Assembly: GCA_016780825.1 (NCBI GenBank)
Contig: JADHLF010000054.1
Coordinates: 1-12,644 of the forward strand
Reading direction: 5' to 3'
DNA length: 12,644 nucleotides
From: Planktomarina sp.
GTDB lineage: Bacteria > Pseudomonadota > Alphaproteobacteria > Rhodobacterales > Rhodobacteraceae
The notes beneath the pieces were generated by a model. The model saw only the letters and a list, made by a program, of their open reading frames with translations. It was not told where the DNA came from and searched no databases. Every line of letters starts with the position of its first letter. The first letter of the stretch is position 1. A program made the translations under genes and the position numbers. Below, in pieces: positions 6,224 through 12,644 of this stretch.

Positions 6224-8247
6224 GTGAATGGCCATGGAAGGTTAGAATAAGCTTGCAAAAGACCGGGTGGAAAATCGCGGTTCAATGCCCAAGCCATAGT
6301 GCAGATAAAAGCGATGCCCGCAAGCGCATAGATCGCTGCAAAAACGGTGCTCATATTGGCTCTGATCCGCATAAAGCTGAACAAAAAGAGGGCCAGGGCA
6401 ATTATAAACCCAAATAACGATGTGGCCACCAGGAGCGCGGCAAACCACGCGAGGGTGGACCATAGGCTATAGCGCGCTTGCCCTGCTTCGGCGCTGCGCT
6501 CGCTGTCGGCAAAGATCGTATCGGTTTCAGGGGCCAAGATCATTCGGGCAATCATCACCGTGCATCCCACCAAACAAACGCTGGCCACAAACATCGGAAA
6601 GACCCGATCGCGGCTATAGTCCGGGATGGAACCGGCATCAAATAATGCATAGCCAATGAAAGCTGTGATGCAGAGTAGGAACACCATCGGCGCGCGTTTC
6701 GAGCCTGATTTGCTGTCCCCTTCGGCCAAGATATGTTTGGCCTGGCGCAGGCCCAAAACGACAGAGACCAATGTAATGGCCAAAAGCACCAGCACGATGG
6801 GCGAGAAAATATAATCAATCCCCTCAAAAAATCCTTTGCGGAAGCGGGATTGGGCGATTTGAATGGCTTGGTTTGCATAGGTTTCTGCTGGATTGGACAG
6901 AACAAAACCAATCAAAAAAGCAGGGCGCGACCAGTCAAAGCGGCGCATCAAAATTCCAAGAAAGCCAATGGCAAAAAGCGCCACAAGGTCCATCAGGTTT
7001 TGTCCAGATTGAAAGGCCGCGAAGCTAATGATCATGAACAAGAAAGGCGCCAATAAAACAAAGCGGATGGTTGTGAGCTTGGCGATCCCGCCTGAGGCTG
7101 CAATGCAAAGCACTGTGCCCACGACATTGGCCAGTGCAAGCAGCCAAACGATGGCATAGGTAATGTCGAGATTGTTTTTCAGCATGGCCGGTCCGACCTC
7201 AATCTGACCTGATCCCAGCAGGGCAATTGCGCCAATAAAGATTGCCATCGAGCCAGACCCAGGAATGCCGAACAGTAAGGTCGGCACAAGGCCACCCCCC
7301 TCTTTGGCATTGTTTGAGCTTTCAGGCCCGATCACGCCGCGCACATCACCTTTGCCGAAATTGGACTTGTCTTTGCTGGTTTGCACCGTGTGCCCATAGG
7401 CAATCCAATCCACAACCGAGCCGCCAAGACCCGGGATCACACCCACAATCACACCGATGATGGAACAGCGCACGGAAAGCCAAATATTGGCAAACCAATC
7501 TTTGATCCCTGCGATCCAACCGCCACCGATCTGCGCCTCCTGGCTGATGGCGCGGTCATTACGCAGCAGGGTGATAATTTCAGGAATTGCGAAAATGCCA
7601 AGGCCTACAATTACCAATTTCAGACCGTCGACAAGATAGGGAAAATCGTAAGAGGACATGCGCAAATCACCAGAAGAAGCCCCTTCTCCAATGGTGCCAA
7701 TCAACATGCCCAGACCCGCCGCAACAATGCCCTTGATGGCCACACGCCCAGCCAAAATACCAACCATTGAAAGGCCAAAAATCGTAATCATCAACAGCTC
7801 TGGCGTGCGAAATTCCAAAACGATGGGCCGGGCGACCAAAATAAAGACCGTCAAAAAACTTGCGCCAACCAATCCGCCAAAAAGCGATGATGCAAAGGCC
7901 GCCGAGAGCGCCCGCGCCGCCTTGCCCTTTTGCGCCATCGGGAAGCCGTCCAAGACAGTGGCTTGTGACGCGGAAGAGCCTGGAATACCCATCAAAACAG
8001 AGGCGAAAGTATCAGAGGTTGGCACAACCGCCACCATACCAATCATCAAAGCAAGGCCTAAGATCGGATCCATGCCAAACATGAAGGGCAGCAAGAGCGA
8101 CAGGCCCGCGATGCCGCCGAGACCGGGAAAGACGCCGATGCACAGCCCCATGAGCACACCAAGAACCAAATATCCCAGAACAACCGGCTGGAGGATAAGT
8201 GCCCAAGCCTCGCCGAAGGCGGGCAAGGCCTCCATGATAACTTCCAA
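6220..8247 (-). CDS. tctA: Tripartite tricarboxylate transporter, fused TctA-TctB permease
   Basis: This 675-residue protein combines the large and small membrane subunits of a TTT carrier. Residues 1 to ~500 are TctA. The duplicated signature is 'GVFPGLGGIAGLSLLLPFMFG' region (39-59) and 'GVIPGLGGSVVDW' (269-281), with 'GIPGSSASQATVLDG' (88-101), 'GPESSNNAKEGG' (308-318) and 'FGIPGSGSMAIFIGA' (327-340). Residues ~519-668 are four further helices of TctB type, ending '...NRDFPPGLLQ'. Most TTT systems encode TctB separately, so the fusion is notable but not unique. The carrier imports di- or tricarboxylates using the ion gradient and the periplasmic binding protein TctC. GGAGG (8256-8260) is 8 bases from TTG 8247, favouring that start; ATG 8235 with GGAAG is the alternative. 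It is downstream of tctC, separated by a terminator-like hairpin. Confidence 0.93.
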   Translation of the reverse strand: MEVIMEALPAFGEAWALILQPVVLGYLVLGVLMGLCIGVFPGLGGIAGLSLLLPFMFGMDPILGLALMIGMVAVVPTSDTFASVLMGIPGSSASQATVLDGFPMAQKGKAARALSAAFASSLFGGLVGASFLTVFILVARPIVLEFRTPELLMITIFGLSMVGILAGRVAIKGIVAAGLGMLIGTIGEGASSGDLRMSSYDFPYLVDGLKLVIVGLGIFAIPEIITLLRNDRAISQEAQIGGGWIAGIKDWFANIWLSVRCSIIGVIVGVIPGLGGSVVDWIAYGHTVQTSKDKSNFGKGDVRGVIGPESSNNAKEGGGLVPTLLFGIPGSGSMAIFIGAIALLGSGQIEVGPAMLKNNLDITYAIVWLLALANVVGTVLCIAASGGIAKLTTIRFVLLAPFLFMIISFAAFQSGQNLMDLVALFAIGFLGILMRRFDWSRPAFLIGFVLSNPAETYANQAIQIAQSRFRKGFFEGIDYIFSPIVLVLLAITLVSVVLGLRQAKHILAEGDSKSGSKRAPMVFLLCITAFIGYALFDAGSIPDYSRDRVFPMFVASVCLVGCTVMIARMILAPETDTIFADSERSAEAGQARYSLWSTLAWFAALLVATSLFGFIIALALFLFSFMRIRANMSTVFAAIYALAGIAFICTMAWALNRDFPPGLLQAYSNLPWPFT

Positions 8248-8275
8248 GACAATATCCTCCCACTTTCCTTATAAA

Positions 8276-8304
8276 AACGCCCCACCTATCTTGAGTGGGG
8301 CGTT
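8276..8304 (-). terminator. Intercistronic intrinsic terminator/attenuator between tctC and tctAB
   Basis: A perfect 10-bp inverted repeat, AACGCCCCAC (8276-8285) and GTGGGGCGTT (8295-8304), has a 9-base loop. On the minus strand the stem is followed by TTTTTAT, as in an intrinsic terminator. It lies 14 bases after the tctC stop and before the tctAB ribosome binding site. It probably lowers transcription of the permease relative to the abundant binding protein and stabilises the 3' end of tctC mRNA. Confidence 0.8.
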
Positions 8305-8317
8305 CTAGAAGAAAAGC

Positions 8318-9424
8318 TTAGTTTAGAGAAACACCGTATTTTTCTTGTAGCCAATTCACAATGAAGGCTTTGGCATCAGGGCTCACATTTGTGCCACTTG
8401 CTTTGGCAGCTTCGGCCGCGGCCCCGGTCATCTGCGGGTATTTGCCCAAACGCTTGCCCGAAATTTCTGCAAAATCAGCACGCGCTTTTACAGCTTCAAA
8501 TGCCGCCGTATAGGTCACCATGGCATCCGCCGTTGCGCCTCTTGGCAAGAACACCATTTTTTGAGCCGGGAAGCCTGCAATGAAGAAGGCTTTCCAAGCA
8601 TCCCATTTTTCGCCAGAGGTTTCACAACCATCGGTTGCTTCGCAAACTTCTTTGAAGGTTGGAATCTCCGGGAATGTGGGGTCGCGAACGATATCGCCCG
8701 CATCGCTCAAAGCACCCCAAGTCATCATTGGCACGGCTGTACCAGCCTCAACCAATGGCGTCACGCCGGACAAATAGGAAGAGGAGGTTTGATAATCGAT
8801 ATTCGCCTCGCCCCGTTCAAACATCAAACGCCCGTCACCGCGGCCTTTGATGCCCATGACGCTTTCAACGTTCAGACCCAGCATTTCCCAAGCCAATGTC
8901 GGGACCAAGTCAAGACGCGTGGCACCTTGGTTGCCATAGATGAAGTCTGTGTCTTTCAGACCAGAGGCATCCAAGCCGTCCATTTTGGCCGCAAGCTCAG
9001 GTGGAAGATAAGCCACGCCGCCTGTGCCAGAGGCCAAAACCACATTCCAATCGGCATAGTCGAATTTCACCCGCGGGTCGCCCAGCAAGAATGGAAATTG
9101 TGTTGAACCGGAGGAGCCGAAAATGAGCGTGCCGTCATCATATTCTTGCTCATGGAAATAGTTGGCACCTTTGGTTGAGCCCGCACCTGGCATGAATTTT
9201 ACGACAACAGTCGGCTGGCCTGGCAAAGCTTCCGACAGCAAAGGCGCATAAAAATTTGCCCATTTGGCAGAGCCACCGGTTTCCGAAAACGGAATGATCC
9301 ACTCAACAGTCTTGCCTGTCAGGTCAATCCCATGGCCGCCTGCATTGGCTTGAAGGCCAAAGGTGGCCGTCGCTGCAGCCACAAGGCCCATAGCCATGCG
9401 GCGTGTTGTTTTAAGTGTAGACAT
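8318..9424 (-). CDS. tctC: Tripartite tricarboxylate transporter substrate-binding protein TctC
   Basis: This is a periplasmic solute-binding protein of the Bug/TctC family, 368 residues, somewhat longer than the usual ~325. The signal peptide has 'TTRRMAMG', a hydrophobic stretch, and likely cleavage after 'QANA' at residue 28. The mature part starts the lobe fold with 'VEWIIPFSETGGSAKWANFY' and carries the conserved ligand loop 'PGAGSTKGAN' (79-88). The usual 'PGG' loop is replaced by 'FSETGGSA'. A pair of cysteines (C261, C267) could form a disulfide. ATG 9424 has a strong GGGAGG ribosome binding site 6 bases upstream. It delivers a carboxylate to the fused TctAB and heads the operon. By analogy with Salmonella TctCBA-TctDE, its expression should depend on the divergent two-component system. 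Confidence 0.93.
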   Translation of the reverse strand: MSTLKTTRRMAMGLVAAATATFGLQANAGGHGIDLTGKTVEWIIPFSETGGSAKWANFYAPLLSEALPGQPTVVVKFMPGAGSTKGANYFHEQEYDDGTLIFGSSGSTQFPFLLGDPRVKFDYADWNVVLASGTGGVAYLPPELAAKMDGLDASGLKDTDFIYGNQGATRLDLVPTLAWEMLGLNVESVMGIKGRGDGRLMFERGEANIDYQTSSSYLSGVTPLVEAGTAVPMMTWGALSDAGDIVRDPTFPEIPTFKEVCEATDGCETSGEKWDAWKAFFIAGFPAQKMVFLPRGATADAMVTYTAAFEAVKARADFAEISGKRLGKYPQMTGAAAEAAKASGTNVSPDAKAFIVNWLQEKYGVSLN

Positions 9425-9471
9425 TAAATCCTCCCAGATTTTTTTAACGCGTCAGAAGCCGCGTAATTGGA

Positions 9472-9477
9472 ATCATA
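9472..9477 (-). promoter_or_regulatory. Candidate -10 box of the tctC promoter
   Basis: TATGAT on the minus strand (9477 to 9472) is a 5-of-6 match to the -10 consensus, 48 bases before the tctC start. No good -35 hexamer is seen at the expected distance, which suits a promoter needing an activator. The repeat at 9524-9540 would be centred roughly 65 bases upstream of the implied start. Confidence 0.35.
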
Positions 9478-9523
9478 TTGAGGCATAAACCCCAGGTTGA
9501 TGCTTGCTGTGTAATCTGCGAAG

Positions 9524-9540
9524 CTTTCATGAAACTTTCA
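9524..9540. promoter_or_regulatory. Candidate TctD (OmpR-family) binding site
   Basis: CTTTCATGAAACTTTCA contains two CTTTCA copies exactly 11 bases apart (9524-9529 and 9535-9540). This is the one-helical-turn spacing used by tandem OmpR/PhoB-class monomers. It also contains the palindrome TTTCATGAAA (9525-9534). It lies in the divergent region between tctC and tctD, ending 18 bases before the tctD start. It could therefore activate tctC and adjust expression of the regulator itself. Assignment is by position and spacing only. Confidence 0.5.
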
Positions 9541-9558
9541 CGGATCGGAAAAACAGCA

Positions 9559-10233
9559 ATGCGAATTACGCTTGTTGAAGACAATATCAGCCTGTCAAAA
9601 GGCATAACCTATCGTTTGGAAGATGCAGGCCATTCTGTGGATGCGATTGCCAATGGCGATGAGGCGCAAGACTATCTTGTTGCAGATGGAGCTGATCTTG
9701 TGATCCTCGACATCAACCTGCCGGGCGTGAATGGGCTGGATTTGCTGTCACAAATGCGCAAACGCGGCGATGCGCGGCCCGTGATCTTGCTAACCGCCCG
9801 TGCGGAAACGCAAGACCGGGTCAAAGGATTGGATGCCGGGGCGGATGATTATTTGATCAAGCCCTTCGAGATGGCGGAGTTGGAGGCACGGGTTCGCGCC
9901 CTCCTGCGCCGCCGGGCTATTCCACAGCAAAAACTGCGCAAAATTGGTTCTTTGCATTACGATCCAAATGCGCGGCAATTGTTTGATGGCGAAACCGCTT
10001 TGGAGATTCCGCGCCGAGAAATGTCGGTCTTTGAATGCCTGCTGAGTGCGGACGGACGGCTTGTATCCAAAAGCGCAATGCTCGATCACGTCTACGGCGT
10101 CGGGGCTGATATTGAGGAAAAAGTCGTCGAAGTTTATATCTCACGGCTCCGCCAAAGACTGAAAGATCACGGTGTTTTGATCCAAGCGCGACGTGGATTG
10201 GGATATCACATCACGGTGCAGGAGAGCGCATGA
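9559..10233 (+). CDS. tctD: Response regulator TctD-like (OmpR/PhoB family)
   Basis: This is a 224-residue response regulator. The receiver domain (1-~118) has the acidic pair E7/D8, phospho-acceptor D51 ('LVILDINLPG'), T79 ('LLTARAE') and K101 ('DYLIKPFE'). The C-terminal winged helix of OmpR type (~127-222) has 'VVEVYISRLRQRLKD' as recognition helix and the wing 'ARRGLGYHI'. I chose ATG 9559 because it begins directly with the receiver strand MRITLVED; ATG 9529 and TTG 9478 would add an unrelated leader and absorb the promoter region. It overlaps tctE by ATGA. It very probably activates the divergent tctC operon when the transported carboxylate is present. Confidence 0.92.
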   Translation: MRITLVEDNISLSKGITYRLEDAGHSVDAIANGDEAQDYLVADGADLVILDINLPGVNGLDLLSQMRKRGDARPVILLTARAETQDRVKGLDAGADDYLIKPFEMAELEARVRALLRRRAIPQQKLRKIGSLHYDPNARQLFDGETALEIPRREMSVFECLLSADGRLVSKSAMLDHVYGVGADIEEKVVEVYISRLRQRLKDHGVLIQARRGLGYHITVQESA

Positions 10234-11597
10234 AACCCAGCTCTTTGAGGGCCCGACTGACATTGATCATCCTGCCCCCTCTGCTCATCATTTCGCTGAT
10301 TGCCGGTGCTTGGCAGTTCCACAATACGACCCTGCGGGCCGAAAGCATCTTTGACAAAGGCTTGCTCTCAGCCGCAATTGCGATATCGCGCGACGTTGCG
10401 CTGTCGGATGGGGACGCCATTAGCCCCTCGACCCGTCGCCTGCTGGCCGATACCTCTGGCGGCACGATATTTTATCATGTGTTTGCTCCCGACGGTGTGT
10501 TTGTCACAGGCTATTCCACCCCACCGGTCTTACCGAGTATGGCCCCCAAAGGGGCCACAGATCCTTTTTACTACAACAGTGTCTATCAGGGCGAAAATGT
10601 GCGGGTTCTGCGCTTCCAAGATGTGACCTTGGTCAGCGGTATTGCCGGAATTTTCAACATCACCGTGTGGCAAAACGCGAGCGTGCGCAGCAGCTTTGTG
10701 CGCAATGTCTTGTCGCGCTCCTTTGCAGTGATTGCCGCACTGGTGATGAGCGTTGCCATTGTTGTGTGGTTCGGGGTGCGGTTGGGGCTGCGCCCGCTTT
10801 TAGAGCTTGAGCGCGCCATTGCAAAGCGCACGCCAAGCGAATTGGAGCCGATCCGCAGGGCTGTCCCAACCGAGGCTCAGGGGCTGGTGACCACTTTAAA
10901 TGGTCTATTAAATAGGGTGTCCCGGCGCATCAGCTCGAAAGACGAATTCATCTCTAACGCGGCCCATCAGCTGCGCAACCCTATGGCGGGTGTCCTTGCG
11001 CTGGCCGAAGCGGTCACCACAGCACCAAACCCGCAAACCGCGCAGAAGCGCAGCGCTGAGCTCTTGCAAGCCGCGCGCGAGGCCAGCGATTTGACCAATA
11101 AGCTGTTGTCCTTTGAACGCGCAAGTGGCACCGATGTCTCGCAAACCGGCCGCCCAATGGATCTGAACCAGCTTATCGCCCATGCCGTCAGCACCTTTGA
11201 GCAAAACCACCCAAAGGCCAGCTTAACAGTCACCCAAGATCTGCCGCGCGAAAGCCTCTTGATTCAGGCCGATCAAACCATGCTCCAAGAGGCTGTTTTA
11301 AATATCTTCAGCAATTGTTTGGTGCATGGCGGGCCAAAGCTGACGCGAATTTGGGTCACACTCCGCAAGAACGGCGCCGGGGCGGAAATGCTCATCCAAG
11401 ACGATGGCATTGGAATACCCGAGGATCGCCACATCGAGGCGCTGAGCCGTTTTTCACAGGCCGGCGGCGGCCCTGGCAGCGGGCTTGGCCTCGCCATTGC
11501 GGCCCGTGTGATGAAAAATCATGGCGGGCAGTTGAGCATCCTGCCCTCCCCCCGTGGCGCTAAAATCAAGCTGAGCTTTTCTTTGCTGGACATATGA
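10230..11597 (+). CDS. tctE: Sensor histidine kinase TctE-like
   Basis: This is a 455-residue membrane histidine kinase. TM1 spans ~9-28 and the periplasmic sensor ~29-163. The sensor resembles the N-terminal sensor of TctE-type two-component kinases ('DKGLLSAAIAISRDV', 'PTVFYHV'-like 'GTIFYHVF', 'DPFYYNS'). TM2 spans ~164-186, followed by a HAMP-like linker 'LRPLLELERAIAKRTPSELEPI'. The phospho-acceptor is H246 in 'FISNAAHQLRNPMAG'. The catalytic domain has N358/N362 ('LNIFSNCLVHG'), the G1 box 'DDGIGIP' (391-397) and the G2 box 'GSGLGLAIAA' (416-425). It phosphorylates the TctD-like regulator encoded just upstream, with a 4-base overlap. By analogy with Salmonella TctE it senses a periplasmic tricarboxylate; the ligand here is unknown. 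Confidence 0.92.
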   Translation: MKPSSLRARLTLIILPPLLIISLIAGAWQFHNTTLRAESIFDKGLLSAAIAISRDVALSDGDAISPSTRRLLADTSGGTIFYHVFAPDGVFVTGYSTPPVLPSMAPKGATDPFYYNSVYQGENVRVLRFQDVTLVSGIAGIFNITVWQNASVRSSFVRNVLSRSFAVIAALVMSVAIVVWFGVRLGLRPLLELERAIAKRTPSELEPIRRAVPTEAQGLVTTLNGLLNRVSRRISSKDEFISNAAHQLRNPMAGVLALAEAVTTAPNPQTAQKRSAELLQAAREASDLTNKLLSFERASGTDVSQTGRPMDLNQLIAHAVSTFEQNHPKASLTVTQDLPRESLLIQADQTMLQEAVLNIFSNCLVHGGPKLTRIWVTLRKNGAGAEMLIQDDGIGIPEDRHIEALSRFSQAGGGPGSGLGLAIAARVMKNHGGQLSILPSPRGAKIKLSFSLLDI

Positions 11598-11800
11598 ACC
11601 TCTGACATGACCAATTTGCAGCCCGTTTGCTCGAAGCTATGCGTTTCACAGTGGCGCAGAAGCAAACAGATGATAGTCTGACCCTCATAAACCAGCGCGG
11701 TTTGTCCAAAATTTATAATCCCATGATAGGCGCGGCCTGTGGGGGAATTCACGTGGACGGCGGCCATGGTTATCGAGTTTGTCAGTCAATCGGAGAACGC
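11598..11800. other. Intergenic leader without recognised gene
   Basis: There are 203 bases between tctE and the lyxose isomerase gene. The plus-strand frame of the isomerase is open here but resembles no known protein, and a TATAAT hexamer at 11714-11719 has no -35 partner. No terminator for tctDE is visible. I see no RNA gene or riboswitch that I can support. Confidence 0.4.
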
Positions 11801-12496
11801 ATGAAACGCTCGCAAGTCAACGACATCATGGTGCAAGCGGATGATATGATCCGCAGCTTTGGCTTTACTCTGCCGCCTTTTGCGTATTGGTCGCCCGCGA
11901 CGTTCAAACGCAACGCCGCCGCGGCGCGGCCGATCATTGAGGCGCAATGCGGCTGGGATATTACCGATTACGGCGCCGGTGATTTTGAGGCTTTGGGCCT
12001 GTTTTTGTTTACCCTGCGCAATGGGCGTTTGGCCGATTTGCAGCGCGGTGGCGGCATGTGCTATGCGGAAAAACTGTTGATTTCGCGGCAAGATCAACTC
12101 TCGCCGATGCACACCCATGTCATCAAAGCCGAAGATATCATCAACCGTGGCGGCGCGACTTTGGTGGTGGAGTTGTTTGGCTCTGACGCTGAAGGCCGAT
12201 TTGCCGAAGATCAGGGCGGCACGGTCTATTGCGATGGCCTGCGCCGCGATTTTACCCCCGGCGAGAAACTCCGCCTTGCGCCTGGTGAAAGCGTCACCCT
12301 CATGCCTGGCGATTGGCACGCCTTTTGGGGCGATGGTGGGGATGTGTTGATCGGCGAGGTGTCCACCGTAAACGACGACAACACCGACAATATTTTCCGC
12401 GAACCCATCGGCCGTTTCTCCGACATTGAAGAGGATGAAGCCCCAAGGCATTTGCTGGTCAGTGATTACGTCAAGACGCTGCTCACTGCAGCTTAG
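11801..12496 (+). CDS. D-lyxose ketol-isomerase (cupin)
   Basis: This is a 231-residue cytosolic cupin of the D-lyxose isomerase family, interconverting D-lyxose/D-xylulose and often D-mannose/D-fructose with Mn2+. The start 'MKRSQVNDIMVQADDMIRSFGF' region and 'LPPFAYWSPATF' (24-35) are family hallmarks. The metal site is intact: H104 and H106 ('SPMHTHVIKAED'), E111 and H173 ('PGDWHAFWG'), the pattern seen in E. coli O157 D-lyxose isomerase. ATG 11801 has GGAG 6 bases upstream. The frame is open to 11627, but the added residues match nothing. It has no evident link to tricarboxylate use and probably belongs to a sugar cluster to the right. Confidence 0.92.
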   Translation: MKRSQVNDIMVQADDMIRSFGFTLPPFAYWSPATFKRNAAAARPIIEAQCGWDITDYGAGDFEALGLFLFTLRNGRLADLQRGGGMCYAEKLLISRQDQLSPMHTHVIKAEDIINRGGATLVVELFGSDAEGRFAEDQGGTVYCDGLRRDFTPGEKLRLAPGESVTLMPGDWHAFWGDGGDVLIGEVSTVNDDNTDNIFREPIGRFSDIEEDEAPRHLLVSDYVKTLLTAA

Positions 12497-12644
12497 TAAC
12501 GGGCATGGCACTGTCATGTGTGGACGGCTCCTTTTATGCAAGGGTTAATTTGAGTGACTTTGATGTTTGCAGGTTGCGGTCATGTGTCCGGCCTTTTGAT
12601 GCGGTTGATAATACCGCTGGCCTTGATGAAGTCCGCACGTTAGG
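12497..12644. other. Right-edge segment without supported gene
   Basis: There are 148 bases after the isomerase gene. They contain a short inverted repeat, GCGGT (12601-12605) and ACCGC (12613-12617), and no intrinsic terminator with a T-run. Short open frames on both strands lack ribosome binding sites. Nothing here can be named. Confidence 0.4.

Noticed and set aside
7658..8308. 216-codon plus-strand frame opposite tctAB
   Set aside because: The composition (many P, K, S, T) is what the reverse complement of hydrophobic membrane codons gives, and it runs through the terminator hairpin. It is not a gene.
9478..9558. Upstream starts (TTG 9478, ATG 9529) for the response regulator
   Set aside because: They add residues before the receiver's first strand that are not found in this family and would overlap the tctC control region.
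11714..11719. TATAAT as promoter of the lyxose isomerase gene
   Set aside because: A perfect -10 hexamer, but no -35-like sequence at 16-18 bases upstream. A single hexamer in AT-richer intergenic DNA is weak evidence.
11627..11800. N-terminal extension of the lyxose isomerase
   Set aside because: The frame is open, but family members start at MKRSQVND. The ATG at 11801 has GGAG at proper spacing and the extra residues match nothing.
11786..12541. 251-codon minus-strand frame opposite the lyxose isomerase
   Set aside because: It covers the isomerase gene almost exactly. The plus-strand product has a complete metal site and family match, so this is antisense shadow despite an AAGGAG-like sequence before it.
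12497..12644. Possible transposase or IS end at the right edge
   Set aside because: Short open frames on both strands looked vaguely like IS-associated sequence, but there are no terminal inverted repeats, no recognisable transposase motif and too little sequence to decide.

Overview
The window looks like a Rhodobacterales (Roseobacter-type alphaproteobacterial) chromosome. The evidence is a moderately high GC content, an alphaproteobacterial-style hpf start fragment, and a catabolic island built around a tripartite tricarboxylate transporter (TTT). No rRNA, tRNA or CRISPR array is visible.

Left edge (1-640): this is a rearranged junction. It holds the 3' end of a phage- or plasmid-type RepA-like AAA ATPase gene, seven same-strand copies of the heptamer GGCGACA (two in a different reading frame from the others inside the gene), a large symmetric hairpin, and then on the minus strand a ribosome binding site plus only the first ~17 codons of hpf (hibernation promoting factor). 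This looks like the boundary of an integrated or decayed mobile element. A second gene remnant (639-833) lies between it and the catabolic genes.

Catabolic island (858-11597): there are two divergent regulatory units. Unit 1 is tcuA (FAD-dependent tricarballylate dehydrogenase-like, minus) facing gntR-abrB (plus), separated by a perfect 10-2-10 inverted repeat that is very probably the GntR operator. Unit 2 is the minus-strand operon tctC - tctAB (fused) - prpF/galD-like isomerase - D-2-hydroxyacid dehydrogenase. It faces the plus-strand two-component pair tctD-tctE, with a tandem 11-bp-spaced repeat in the intergenic region that resembles an OmpR-family binding site. A hairpin plus T-run just after tctC probably attenuates transcription into tctAB.

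Inferred physiology: a periplasmic binding protein and the TctAB permease import a di- or tricarboxylate sensed by TctE. TcuA oxidises, or the PrpF-like isomerase rearranges, an unsaturated tricarboxylate (tricarballylate, aconitate or oxalomesaconate class), and the hydroxyacid dehydrogenase handles a 2-oxo/2-hydroxy acid. The usual partner TcuB is absent here, so the real substrate and electron route are open questions. An AbrB-type membrane protein is co-transcribed with the GntR regulator.

Right edge (11598-12644): a D-lyxose ketol-isomerase (cupin) gene with an intact metal site, preceded by a ~200-base leader, then 148 bases in which I see no supported gene.
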